Positions 1-7,718 of a stretch of DNA of 64,000 bases are shown here, piece by piece (position 1 is the stretch's first letter; the number at the start of each line of letters is the position of its first letter). The DNA is from Alterinioella nitratireducens (GTDB lineage Bacteria > Pseudomonadota > Alphaproteobacteria > Rhodobacterales > Rhodobacteraceae). Below the pieces are notes generated by a model, which had not been told where the DNA came from, searched no databases, and was given only the letters and a program-made list of their open reading frames with translations. The position numbers and the translations under genes were made by a program. Where the stretch lies: the NCBI RefSeq assembly GCF_013155465.1, contig NZ_JABJVX010000007.1:1-64000 (forward strand), in the 5' to 3' direction.

Positions 1-207
1 GATCTCGCGCCGAAGCCGATCATTCTCTTTGGCGAGGCTCAAATCTTCTTTCGACACGACATCAGTGTCTCGATGCGCCGTGATCCACTTGTTAAGTGTC
101 GACATGCCGACACCGAGATCATCAGCCACCTGCTTGCGCGTCAGTCCACTGGTCAGGGCAATCCGCACCGCATCTTGCCGGAATTCGTCCGTCCGTTTCA
201 GTCCCAT
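1..207 (-). CDS. IS3-family transposase OrfA, N-terminal part (runs off window)
   Basis: The minus strand encodes 69 residues that begin MGLKRTDEFRQDAVRIALTS, pass through a helix-turn-helix (about residues 20-43, with KQVADDLGVGMSTLNKW) and enter a charged coiled-coil start (ending KENDRLRREI) at the window edge. This is the usual layout of the small OrfA subunit of IS3-family transposases, which binds the element ends and is joined to OrfB by frameshifting. OrfB would lie to the left of the window. The ATG is preceded by an AGGAGA-like ribosome site. The reading frame is intact as far as it can be seen. Confidence 0.85.
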   Translation of the reverse strand, partial: MGLKRTDEFRQDAVRIALTSGLTRKQVADDLGVGMSTLNKWITAHRDTDVVSKEDLSLAKENDRLRREI

Positions 208-270
208 AGTCAGTCTCCTTTGTTGCAGTAAATGCTATCAAAGGAGCGGCATCAAACCGTGACAGGTCCA
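1..270 (-). mobile_element. IS3-family insertion sequence, orfA-side end
   Basis: The orfA start lies about 63 bases inside a candidate terminus, which reads TGGACCTGTCACGG on the minus strand from base 270. Directly beyond base 270 the sequence becomes recognisable IS66 transposase, so 270/271 is the likely insertion junction. The other end and any target duplication are outside the window. The exact IS name cannot be given from sequence memory alone. Confidence 0.65.
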
Positions 271-1039
271 CTCCGGATACCTCTAGGCCCTGGCACGCGA
301 TGACCGGAGTTGGGGCGGCGATGATCCGCCGGGGGTGGTATACTTCTACGCCCCCGGGCGCCACGGTGAAAACGCCGAGACGTTCCTGACCGGGTTCGAC
401 GGGACACTGCAACTCGACGGATATACGGGCTACAACCGGCTGACCAAACCGTCCCGCAAGGGTGGCGAGCCGATCGTTGTCGCGCATTGCTGGGCGCATG
501 CGCGCCGCAAGCTCAAGGAAATCTTCGATCGCGACGGTTCCGAGATCGCCGCCGAGGGCCTGCGCCGGATCGCCGAAATCTACGCCATCGAAAAGGACAT
601 TCGCGGCACTTCCCCCGGACAGCGCCTGTCGGCCCGTCGGGCACGATCCGCCCTTCTGGTCGCAGCCTTCGGCACCTGGCTGCAAGCACAGCGCCTGCGC
701 ATCTCGGCCAAATCGCGCCTCGGCGAAAAGCTCGCCTACATCCACCGTCACTGGGACGGATTGCAGACCTTCCTGACTGACGGCCGCGTCGAGATCGACT
801 CCAACAAGGTCGAGAATTGGGTCAGGCCGATCGCTCTGAACAGAAAAAACGCGTTGTTCGCGGGCCATGACGAGGGCGGCAAGGCATGGGGCCGCATCGC
901 ATCGCTGATCGAGACCGCAAAGATCAACGGCGTCGAACCCTTCGCCTATCTGAAATCCACGCTCGAAGCTATCGCTGCGGGCCATCCGCGACATCGCATC
1001 GACGAGTTGCTTCCTTGGAACCTTCAGCCATCAAGCTGA
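271..1039 (+). pseudogene. IS66-family transposase (TnpC), 5'-truncated remnant
   Basis: An open frame from 335 encodes 234 residues of the C-terminal half of an IS66 DDE transposase, including DDPPGVVYFYAPGR, QLDGYTGYNRL and HCWAHARRKLKEIF, and the late motif EIDSNKVENWVRPIALNRKN. The same frame continues upstream with IS66-like sequence (ARDDRSWGG) but meets a TAG at 284, where the family has Trp. Homology ends at about 271, exactly at the IS3-like terminus. IS66 TnpC proteins are about 500 residues long, so more than half is missing and the gene should be inactive. Confidence 0.85.
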
Positions 1040-1068
1040 AATCCCGGTGCCATTCAGCCGCCGCTTAC
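271..1068 (+). mobile_element. IS66-family element, right part with terminal inverted repeat
   Basis: Downstream of the truncated transposase the sequence ends at 1068 in a terminus that reads GTAAGCGGCGGCTGAATGGC on the minus strand. The GTAAGCG start is typical of IS66 inverted repeats. The left part of the element has been lost or separated by the IS3-like insertion. Confidence 0.7.
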
Positions 1069-1158
1069 GATCAAGCTGTCCCATGCCCGGATCAAGCGGG
1101 AGCACGTCAACGTCCCCGATTCGCGGCCCGCGATACTGGTGAGAGACATATCCTGTTG

Positions 1159-1174
1159 CCGAAACCGGTTTCGG
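1159..1174. promoter_or_regulatory. Perfect 16-bp palindrome, probable LacI-family operator
   Basis: The sequence CCGAAACCGGTTTCGG is a perfect inverted repeat centred on CG, the usual form of LacI/GalR operators. It lies 32 bases before the proposed start of the LacI regulator that heads the sugar operon. It probably mediates autoregulation and induction of the whole operon. No second copy was noticed in the window. Confidence 0.75.
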
Positions 1175-1205
1175 AGCCGAATGTATGATTCGGAGGAGGA
1201 AAATC

Positions 1206-2318
1206 GTGGCATTATCGAAGGGCCAGTCGAAAGGGCGGTATCGCGTGACGATCAACGATCTGTCGCGGGAACTGGGCCTGACCAAGGGCACCGTCAGTCG
1301 GGCGCTGAACGGCTATGACGACATCTCCGAGTCGACGCGCACGCGGGTGGCGCGCGCCGCCGAACGGATGGGATACCGTCCGTTGGCACAGGCGCAGGCG
1401 ATCCGGACCGGCATGGCCCGGGCATTGGGACTGGTGCTGAACGCAGGGCCGGACAACACCCACAAACCCTTCCTGACCGATTTCCTCGACGGCATCTCGC
1501 GGGCCGCGTCGGAAGAAGGCTGGTCGCTCAGCATCGCCACCGCTTTGGATGAGCAGGACGAGGTCGCCACCATCGCGCGGCTGGTGGCCGAGCATAAGGT
1601 CGATGGTTTCATCCTGCCGCGCACGCGCGTCTCGGACCCGCGCATCGACCTGTTGCGCGACCTGGAGGTTCCCTTCGTGCTCTACGGGCGGACCGGCGAC
1701 ACCGAGGGCTGTGCCTGGCATGACATCAGCGGCGAGGATGCGATGCGCGACGCGGTCCTGCGCCTGCACGGGTTGGGCCATGTCCGGATCGGGTTCGTCA
1801 ACGGGGATAGCGGCTTCAACTACGCGCCGCTGCGCCGCGACGGATACCTGGCCGGGCTTGCCGAGGCCGGGTTGCCGCATGACCCCGACCTGGTGCGCTC
1901 GGGCGCGATCACGCCGCAACAGGGCATGGCGCGGGGGGCCGAACTGCTGGACCTGCCCAACCCGCCGACGGCCATCGTCTGCGCCCTGGACCGGGCGGCG
2001 CTTGGCGTCTATCGCGCGGCCGAGGCGCGCGGGCTGCGGATCGGCCGCGACCTGTCGGTCATCGCCTATGACGGCATTCCCGAGGCCGCGACCGCGACCC
2101 CGCCACTGACCACCTTTGCCGTTGATACCCGCGCCGCCGGGGCCCGCCTGGCCAAGCTGCTTTTCGCGCGCATTCGCGGCGCCGACCTGAACCATCTGCG
2201 CGAGGTCGTTCCCGCGCATCTGATCGCGCGCGGCTCGGACGGGCCGCCACCCAATACCGAACCGGGACCGGCAAGAAACACCGGCCCCACACCACCAACA
2301 CAAAAGGGAGAGACTTGA
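1206..2318 (+). CDS. LacI-family transcriptional regulator of the sugar operon
   Basis: This 370-residue protein has an N-terminal LacI helix-turn-helix (about residues 14-40, with INDLSRELGLTKGTVSRALN) and a periplasmic-binding-protein-like sensor domain covering the rest. I chose the GTG at 1206 because a GGAGGAGGA ribosome site ends 5 bases before it; an in-frame ATG at 1185 would overlap that site. Its stop overlaps the binding-protein start (TGATG), so regulator and transporter are co-transcribed. The palindrome at 1159-1174 is the likely operator. The ligand is inferred from the neighbours to be a mannosylglycerate-type solute or a breakdown product; the sequence itself does not show it. 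Confidence 0.9.
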   Translation: MALSKGQSKGRYRVTINDLSRELGLTKGTVSRALNGYDDISESTRTRVARAAERMGYRPLAQAQAIRTGMARALGLVLNAGPDNTHKPFLTDFLDGISRAASEEGWSLSIATALDEQDEVATIARLVAEHKVDGFILPRTRVSDPRIDLLRDLEVPFVLYGRTGDTEGCAWHDISGEDAMRDAVLRLHGLGHVRIGFVNGDSGFNYAPLRRDGYLAGLAEAGLPHDPDLVRSGAITPQQGMARGAELLDLPNPPTAIVCALDRAALGVYRAAEARGLRIGRDLSVIAYDGIPEAATATPPLTTFAVDTRAAGARLAKLLFARIRGADLNHLREVVPAHLIARGSDGPPPNTEPGPARNTGPTPPTQKGET

Positions 2319-3673
2319 TGACAATGATGACCACAGGCACACGGGCGCTGCTGCTGGCAGCGGCATCGACGCTGGCGCTGAGCGCCGGGGCGGGGGCCGA
2401 AACGATCCGCTTCTGGACCACCGAGGAACAGCCCGAGCGGCTGGCGGTGCAGGAGGCGATGGCCGCCGATTTCACCGAGGAGACCGGTATCGAGGTCGAG
2501 GTGATCCCGGTCACCGAAAGCGATCTGGGCACCCGCGCTACCGCAGCCTTTGCCGCGGGCGACCTGCCGGACGTGATCTATCACACGCTGCAATACGCGC
2601 TGCCCTGGGCCGAGGCCGGTATCCTGGACACCGATGCCGCGACCGACGTGATCGAGAACCTGGGCGCGGAAACCTTCGCCTCGGGCGCGCTGGAAATGGC
2701 GAGCTTTGCGGGTGGCTATGCCTCGGTTCCGGTCGATGGCTGGACCCAGATGCTCGTCTATCGCGCCGACCTCTTCGCCGAGGCCGGGCTGGAGCCGCCG
2801 AACAGCTACGAGAACGTGCTGGCCGCGATCGAAGCGCTGCACAACCCGCCCGAGATGTACGGCTTCGTCGCCGCCACCAAGGTCGATGAGAACTTCATGA
2901 GCCAGGTGCTGGAGCATGTCTTCCTGGCCAATGGCGTCAGCCCCGTCGGTCCGGACGGCCTGCAAGAGCTGGATGTCGAGGCCACCACCGAGGTGCTGGA
3001 GTTTTACCGCGCCATCACCGAGGCCAGCCCCGAGGGTGAGCTCTACTGGCAGCAGAGCCGCGAGCTCTACTTTGCCGGACGTGCCGCGATGATCATCTGG
3101 TCGCCCTTCATCCTGGACGAGCTGGCCGGCCTTCGCGACAGCGCCCCGCCCACCATCAACGATGATCCCACCACCCGCGACCTGGCCGCGGCCACCGGTA
3201 TCGTGACCACTTTCTCGGGCCCGTCGAACCCGGACGGGGCGGCCTGGGGCGACATGCGCTATTTCGGGATCACGGCGGATGCCGATACCGATGCCGCCAT
3301 GCAGTTCGTCGAATACTCGATGAACGAGGGCTACACCGCGACGCTGTCGATCGCGCCCGAGGGCAAGTTCCCGGTCCGTCGCGGCACCGCCGAGGATCCC
3401 GACATGTTCACCGAAGCCTGGGCGGGCCTCGATGTCGGTGTCGACCGCCGCGCGCCCCTGAGCGACCTCTATGCCCAGGAGATGATCGACGAGATCGTCG
3501 GCGGCCTGGACGTGGCACAGCGTTGGGGCGTCGAGGACGGGCAGCTGGCGCTGGCCAGCCGCATCATCAACAGCCAGATCATCAACCGTCTGGTGCGCGA
3601 ATACATGGACGGCGTCCGCGACGCCGAGGCCACGGTCGCGCTGATGAACGAGGAACTGGCCAGCATCGAGTAG
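2318..3673 (+). CDS. ABC sugar transporter, extracellular solute-binding protein (family 1)
   Basis: The 451-residue product starts with a Sec signal peptide (hydrophobic LLLAAASTLALSAGAGA, cleavage near residue 28) followed by ETIRFWTTEEQPERLAV, the opening strand of family-1 binding proteins. No lipobox Cys is present, so it should be free in the periplasm. It delivers the substrate to the two MalF/MalG-like permeases encoded downstream. The start ATG overlaps the LacI stop and follows a GGGAGAG site; a TTG in frame just upstream is less likely. Two strong hairpins follow the gene, a common arrangement for over-expressing binding protein relative to permeases. Confidence 0.9.
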   Translation: MTMMTTGTRALLLAAASTLALSAGAGAETIRFWTTEEQPERLAVQEAMAADFTEETGIEVEVIPVTESDLGTRATAAFAAGDLPDVIYHTLQYALPWAEAGILDTDAATDVIENLGAETFASGALEMASFAGGYASVPVDGWTQMLVYRADLFAEAGLEPPNSYENVLAAIEALHNPPEMYGFVAATKVDENFMSQVLEHVFLANGVSPVGPDGLQELDVEATTEVLEFYRAITEASPEGELYWQQSRELYFAGRAAMIIWSPFILDELAGLRDSAPPTINDDPTTRDLAAATGIVTTFSGPSNPDGAAWGDMRYFGITADADTDAAMQFVEYSMNEGYTATLSIAPEGKFPVRRGTAEDPDMFTEAWAGLDVGVDRRAPLSDLYAQEMIDEIVGGLDVAQRWGVEDGQLALASRIINSQIINRLVREYMDGVRDAEATVALMNEELASIE

Positions 3674-3680
3674 GCCAAGG

Positions 3681-3775
3681 CGTTTCAGGTTCTGACGAAA
3701 ACTGCGGATCGGTTTTCGCGTTCGGCCCTGAAAGGGGCGAGGCAGAGAAAACCGATTCAGCCCGAACCTGAAACG
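3681..3775. repeat. Nested inverted repeat after the binding-protein gene
   Basis: An outer 12-bp stem (3681-3692 with 3764-3775, arm CGTTTCAGGTTC) encloses an inner 10-bp stem (3708-3717 with 3747-3756, arm ATCGGTTTTC) and a small central GCCC/GGGC stem. The whole 95-base block can fold as one long interrupted hairpin in either strand. It lies inside an operon, so it may be an mRNA stabiliser or a mobile intergenic repeat. Confidence 0.7.
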
Positions 3776-3792
3776 ATCCAGGCCATGATCTC

Positions 3793-3826
3793 GCGGTCCC
3801 GGCCCCTTGTTGCGGGCCGGGACCGC
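3793..3826 (+). promoter_or_regulatory. 13-bp perfect stem-loop between binding protein and permease genes
   Basis: The arms GCGGTCCCGGCCC (3793-3805) and GGGCCGGGACCGC (3814-3826) are perfectly complementary around an 8-base loop. No T-run follows, so full intrinsic termination is unlikely. A 3' stabilising hairpin or partial terminator that lowers permease expression fits the position. Confidence 0.65.
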
Positions 3827-3860
3827 ACCCCGCCATCCTCTTTCGTAGGAGACTTCGCCG

Positions 3861-5105
3861 ATGACTGCTGCCACCCCTCCCAAGGGCAGGGGCCCGCTTG
3901 CGCGCCGCGAGGCGCGACTGGCCTGGGGCCTGCTGCTGCCGACACTGACCGCCGTGATGCTGGTCGTGATCCTGCCGCTGCTGGCGATCTTCTGGATCAG
4001 CGTCAAGCCAGTCGAACTGTCCGACCTGCGCGCGCCCGCCCCGGTCGCCAACGAACAGATGCGCGGCCGTCCCGCAGAGGCGGGCGACGAGGCAAGCTGG
4101 CGCTTCCGGCTGCGCAATTCCTCGCCCGAGGCGCTGATCACCGGCGTGACGCTGCGCGATGTGGTGCCCGACGGCTTCGAGATCGCCGAGCTGGACCCGC
4201 GCTGCACCATCGAGGGCGAAATCCTCGCCTGTGACCTTGGCGATTTCGAGGGCGGCGCGCGCGAGACCATCGAGATCCCCGGCATCGTGACCCAGGCCTA
4301 TTTCGACAACGATGTCGATGTGGACGCGACCGAGCCCGCCCTGACTGGCGACGCCGACTTCGTGCTGACCAATTTCGAGTTCACCTGGGAAAACTTCGCC
4401 CTGCTGTTCGACAGCCGCGATTTCTGGACCGTGATCGGCGCGACCCTGTTCTACACCGTTTTCGGCACCATCGGCGCGCTGGTGGTGGGCCTGTTCGCGG
4501 CGCTGCTCTTGAACCGCGAGTTTCGCGGCCAGGGCCTGATGCGCGGCTTCTACCTCTTTCCCTATGTCGCTCCGGTGATCGCGGTGGCGTTTTCCTGGGT
4601 GATCCTGTTCGACCCGTTCTCGGGCTCTGTCAATGCGCTCCTGGTCCAGATGGGCGTCAGCGACAGCGCGATCAATTTCTTCGGCGAGCGGCCCCTGGCG
4701 CTGATCATGGTGACGGTGTTCGAGATCTGGCGCTATTTCCCGCTGAGCTTCCTGTTCATCCTGGCGCGGATGCAGTCGATCGACACCGACATGTACGAGG
4801 CCGCCGACATGGATGGGGCCTCGCCGTTCCAGAAGTTCCGCTATCTCAGCCTGCCGCAGCTGATGGGGATCCTGTCGGTCCTGTTCCTGCTGCGCTTCAT
4901 CTGGACCTTCAACAAGTTCGACGACATCTTCCTGCTGACCGGCGGCAATGCGGGGACGCGGACGTTGACGGTCAATGTCTACGAGCAGGCTTTCGCGCTG
5001 TCCAATATCGGCGCGGGCGCGGCGGTGGCCGTGGTCATCATGCTGGCGCTTCTGTGTTTCTCCTGGCTGTTCTTCCGCTTCATGTCACAGGAGGAGGGGC
5101 TATGA
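3861..5105 (+). CDS. ABC sugar transporter permease, MalF-like, with extra periplasmic domain
   Basis: This 414-residue inner-membrane protein has a first membrane helix at about residues 22-46, a long soluble insert (about 47-185), then the usual binding-protein-dependent permease domain. The EAA loop that contacts the ATPase is visible near residue 312 (YEAADMDGASPFQKFRYLSL). The insert at about 78-140 (pattern RFRLRNSS..TLRDVVPDGFEI..CTIEGEILACDLGDF) resembles the beta-sandwich repeat of DUF11-type surface proteins, which is unusual in a permease. An AGGAG site precedes the ATG. It should pair with the MalG-like permease at 5203-6417. Confidence 0.88.
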   Translation: MTAATPPKGRGPLARREARLAWGLLLPTLTAVMLVVILPLLAIFWISVKPVELSDLRAPAPVANEQMRGRPAEAGDEASWRFRLRNSSPEALITGVTLRDVVPDGFEIAELDPRCTIEGEILACDLGDFEGGARETIEIPGIVTQAYFDNDVDVDATEPALTGDADFVLTNFEFTWENFALLFDSRDFWTVIGATLFYTVFGTIGALVVGLFAALLLNREFRGQGLMRGFYLFPYVAPVIAVAFSWVILFDPFSGSVNALLVQMGVSDSAINFFGERPLALIMVTVFEIWRYFPLSFLFILARMQSIDTDMYEAADMDGASPFQKFRYLSLPQLMGILSVLFLLRFIWTFNKFDDIFLLTGGNAGTRTLTVNVYEQAFALSNIGAGAAVAVVIMLALLCFSWLFFRFMSQEEGL

Positions 5106-5141
5106 GGATCCCATGTTTCGTCGCCTTCGGCGCCGACCCGT

Positions 5142-5190
5142 GCGAGGGGCCAGCCCCTCGCGCTCCCCGAGGTATTTTCAGCAAAATGAA
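5142..5190. repeat. Hairpin plus AT-box intergenic repeat
   Basis: The arms GCGAGGGG and CCCCTCGC (5142-5149 and 5154-5161) flank a 4-base loop and are followed by CCCCGAGGTATTTTCAGC and AAAATGAAG. From memory, similar hairpin-plus-AT-box segments recur between genes in Rhodobacteraceae genomes. Its position between two permease genes suggests an inserted repeat rather than a terminator. Confidence 0.5.
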
Positions 5191-5202
5191 GGAGGATCGG
5201 TG

Positions 5203-6417
5203 ATGGCTGGCTTGCGTCAGGGACGGGTGATCGGCCCGCAGATCGCGGTTCTCTGGGCCTATGTGATCGCGCTCAGCGTGTCGGTGCTGCTGTCGTTCAC
5301 CACCGGGGCCGCGTTCCGGCCCGGCGTGATCGGCGCGCTTCTGATCGGCGTTGCGGTGGGGCTGGCCGCGGTGCAGGGGCTGCGCGGATGGGCCCTGGCG
5401 GGGCTGGCGGTGGCGCTGGCCATCGCGCTTGGCTTCACGCCTGTCGGCGTGATCCGCTTCGGCGACGGGACCGGCGCGGGGCTGAAACTGCTGGCGGGGG
5501 GGCTCTTTGGCCTCTCCCTGGGGCTGCCGCTGTCATGGATGATGGCGGGCTGTCCGGCGGGGGCGCTGACCCGGCACGAATTCGAGGAGGCCGAGATCCG
5601 GTTCCTCACCGGGTTCGGCTATATCTTCTTCACCGCCATCGTCGCGATCCCGTTCTACGTGATGGTGATGACCAGCCTGAAAAGCCAGGGCGAGCTGATC
5701 GCCAACCCGCTGGATTTCACCATCGACCTGAGCCAGGGCTGGGGCCTCTTCCGCTCCTATGTGGAGCTGTTCCGCGACTTCAACTTCGGCAGCTACCTAT
5801 GGACCAGCTTCTATGTCTCGGTCCTGACCGTGCTGATCACGCTGGCCTTTTCGATCCCCGGCGCCTACGCCATCGCGCGGCTCAAGTTTCGCGGCCAGAA
5901 GCCGATGAGCCGGTCGATCCTGCTGATCTACATGGTGCCGATGATCGTTCTGGCGCTGCCGATCTATATCGCCTTCTCCATGCTGGGGCTGCGGAACTCG
6001 ATCCTGGGCATCGTGATGATCTACCCGGTCACCACCATTCCGGTCTCGCTCTACATGTTGCAGGGCTATTTCCGGGGCCTGCCCGCCGAGATCGAGGAGG
6101 CGGGGCTGATGGACGGGCTGAGCCGGCTGAAGGTGATCTGGAAGATCACCCTGCCGCTGAGCCTGCCGGCGCTGGCCTCGGTCAGCCTCTATGTCTTCAT
6201 GATCGCCTGGAACGAGTTCCTGCTGGCCTTCATGCTGCTCGACGATCCGTCGCGTTTCACGCTGACGCGGGGGGTCGCGATGCTGAACTCATCGGAAGTG
6301 CCGCGCCAGCACCTGATGGCGGGCGCCGTCATCGCCACGGTGCCGGTGATGGCGCTGTTCCTCGGACTCGAAAAATTCATGACCCGCGGCCTGACCGCCG
6401 GGTCGGTCAAAGGATGA
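5203..6417 (+). CDS. ABC sugar transporter permease, MalG-like, with N-terminal membrane extension
   Basis: The 404-residue product is about 120 residues longer than a typical MalG-type permease of about 280. The extra N-terminal part carries about four hydrophobic segments (near residues 13-32, 40-56, 60-76 and 91-110) before the canonical first helix at about 130. The permease core follows, with the EAA loop near residue 298 (EIEEAGLMDGLSRLKVIWK). The ATG at 5203 is preceded by GGAGG. The stop overlaps the hydrolase start (ATGA), which indicates translational coupling. It forms the membrane channel with the MalF-like subunit. Confidence 0.88.
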   Translation: MAGLRQGRVIGPQIAVLWAYVIALSVSVLLSFTTGAAFRPGVIGALLIGVAVGLAAVQGLRGWALAGLAVALAIALGFTPVGVIRFGDGTGAGLKLLAGGLFGLSLGLPLSWMMAGCPAGALTRHEFEEAEIRFLTGFGYIFFTAIVAIPFYVMVMTSLKSQGELIANPLDFTIDLSQGWGLFRSYVELFRDFNFGSYLWTSFYVSVLTVLITLAFSIPGAYAIARLKFRGQKPMSRSILLIYMVPMIVLALPIYIAFSMLGLRNSILGIVMIYPVTTIPVSLYMLQGYFRGLPAEIEEAGLMDGLSRLKVIWKITLPLSLPALASVSLYVFMIAWNEFLLAFMLLDDPSRFTLTRGVAMLNSSEVPRQHLMAGAVIATVPVMALFLGLEKFMTRGLTAGSVKG

Positions 6418-7715
6418 CGCAAATGCAGACCCTGACGGATACCCGCGTCGACGCCCTCGATTCCGAGGCCCGCCGCATTCTTCGCCTGAACGACCGGGGC
6501 GGCTATACCGTGCCGACCGACGGGCTTTACCCCTACCAGTGGAACTGGGACAGCGCCTTTGCCGCGCTCGGCTTTGCCGCGTTCGATGTCGATCGGGCCT
6601 GGACCGAGCTGGAGACGCTGATGGCGGGCCAGTGGCAGAACGGCATGCTGCCGCATATCCAGTTCCACCAGGAGGATGCGGGCTATTTCCCCGGCCCCGG
6701 GGTCTGGGGCACCGAGGGCGCGCCGGGCAAGGGGGCGGGGCGGGTCGCCTCGTCGGGGATCACGCAACCGCCGGTGGCCGCGAGCTTTGCGCTGCGCACC
6801 TACGCCAAGGACGGCGCGACGGGGCAGGACCGGTTGCGGGCGCTGTTCCCGAGGCTGATGAAGCTGCACCGCTGGTTCATGGAGAGCCGCGCCGAAAGCG
6901 GGGCCATCGCCATCGTCCACCCCTGGGAATCGGGGCGCGATAATGCCCCCGACTGGGACAGCGCCATGGCCGCCTTCGAGCCCGAGGGGGTCGAGCCCTA
7001 CACGCGGCGCGATACCGGTCATGTCGATCCCAGGATGCGCCCGACCAAGGCCGATTACGACCGCTATATCTGGCTGGTCCAGTTCGGCCGCGACACCGAT
7101 TGGGACGACGCCGCCTTTGCCGAACGCAGCCCCTTCCGCGTGGCAGACCCGACCATGACCTTTACCCTGATGCGGGCCAGCCGCGACCTGGTCGGGATCG
7201 CCCGCATCCTGGACGAACCCACGGAGGAGATCGAGGGCTGGATCACCCGGCTGGAGGCCGGGGCCGAGACGCTGTGGAACGAGAAGACCGGCTGTTACGA
7301 CAGCCGCAACCTGCGCACCGGAGAGCTGAGCGGCTGCGTCTCGAACGCGTCCTTTCTGGGCTGGTGGGGCGGCCTGCGGCAGGGCCAACCTACCGAGACG
7401 CTGCACCGGGTGCTGGCCGATGCCCGCTACGCGGTGCCCAGTTTCGACCCGGCGGACCCCAGGTTCGACAGCCTGCGCTACTGGCGTGGCCCGGTCTGGG
7501 GGGTGATGAACATGATGGTCTCGACGGGCCTGCACGAGGCCGGACTGACCGACGAGGCCGAGCGCATCCGGCGCGACACCGTGGCATTGATCGACCAGAA
7601 CGGCTTTGCCGAATATTTCGACCCGCAGGACGGCACACCCGCCGGTGGCGGAACCTTCACCTGGACGGCCGCCATCTGGCTTGGATGGGCCTCCCCCACG
7701 GCACAGGAGCGTTGA
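6414..7715 (+). CDS. GH63-type mannosylglycerate/glucosylglycerate hydrolase
   Basis: This 433-residue protein lacks a signal peptide, so it acts on imported substrate in the cytoplasm. It has features I associate with bacterial GH63 mannosylglycerate hydrolases: YPYQWNWDSAFAALG at about 39-53, a PHIQFH segment, PWESGRDNAPDWD near 170-182 (region of the catalytic acid Asp), TGHVDPRMRP, and the C-terminal GFAEYFDP with Glu near 400 (region of the second catalytic residue). It is predicted to cleave alpha-mannosylglycerate or glucosylglycerate into sugar plus D-glycerate. Adjacent mannose-type isomerase and glycerate kinase genes favour mannosylglycerate. The start overlaps the permease stop. 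Confidence 0.82.
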   Translation: MTQMQTLTDTRVDALDSEARRILRLNDRGGYTVPTDGLYPYQWNWDSAFAALGFAAFDVDRAWTELETLMAGQWQNGMLPHIQFHQEDAGYFPGPGVWGTEGAPGKGAGRVASSGITQPPVAASFALRTYAKDGATGQDRLRALFPRLMKLHRWFMESRAESGAIAIVHPWESGRDNAPDWDSAMAAFEPEGVEPYTRRDTGHVDPRMRPTKADYDRYIWLVQFGRDTDWDDAAFAERSPFRVADPTMTFTLMRASRDLVGIARILDEPTEEIEGWITRLEAGAETLWNEKTGCYDSRNLRTGELSGCVSNASFLGWWGGLRQGQPTETLHRVLADARYAVPSFDPADPRFDSLRYWRGPVWGVMNMMVSTGLHEAGLTDEAERIRRDTVALIDQNGFAEYFDPQDGTPAGGGTFTWTAAIWLGWASPTAQER

Positions 7716-7718
7716 GAC

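Noticed and set aside
3793-3826. Full transcription terminator inside the sugar operon
   Set aside because: No T-run follows the stem on either strand; a stabilising or partial effect is more likely.
2066-4285. Minus-strand frame of about 740 codons
   Set aside because: It is antisense to the binding protein and permease genes and has no recognisable domain or ribosome site.
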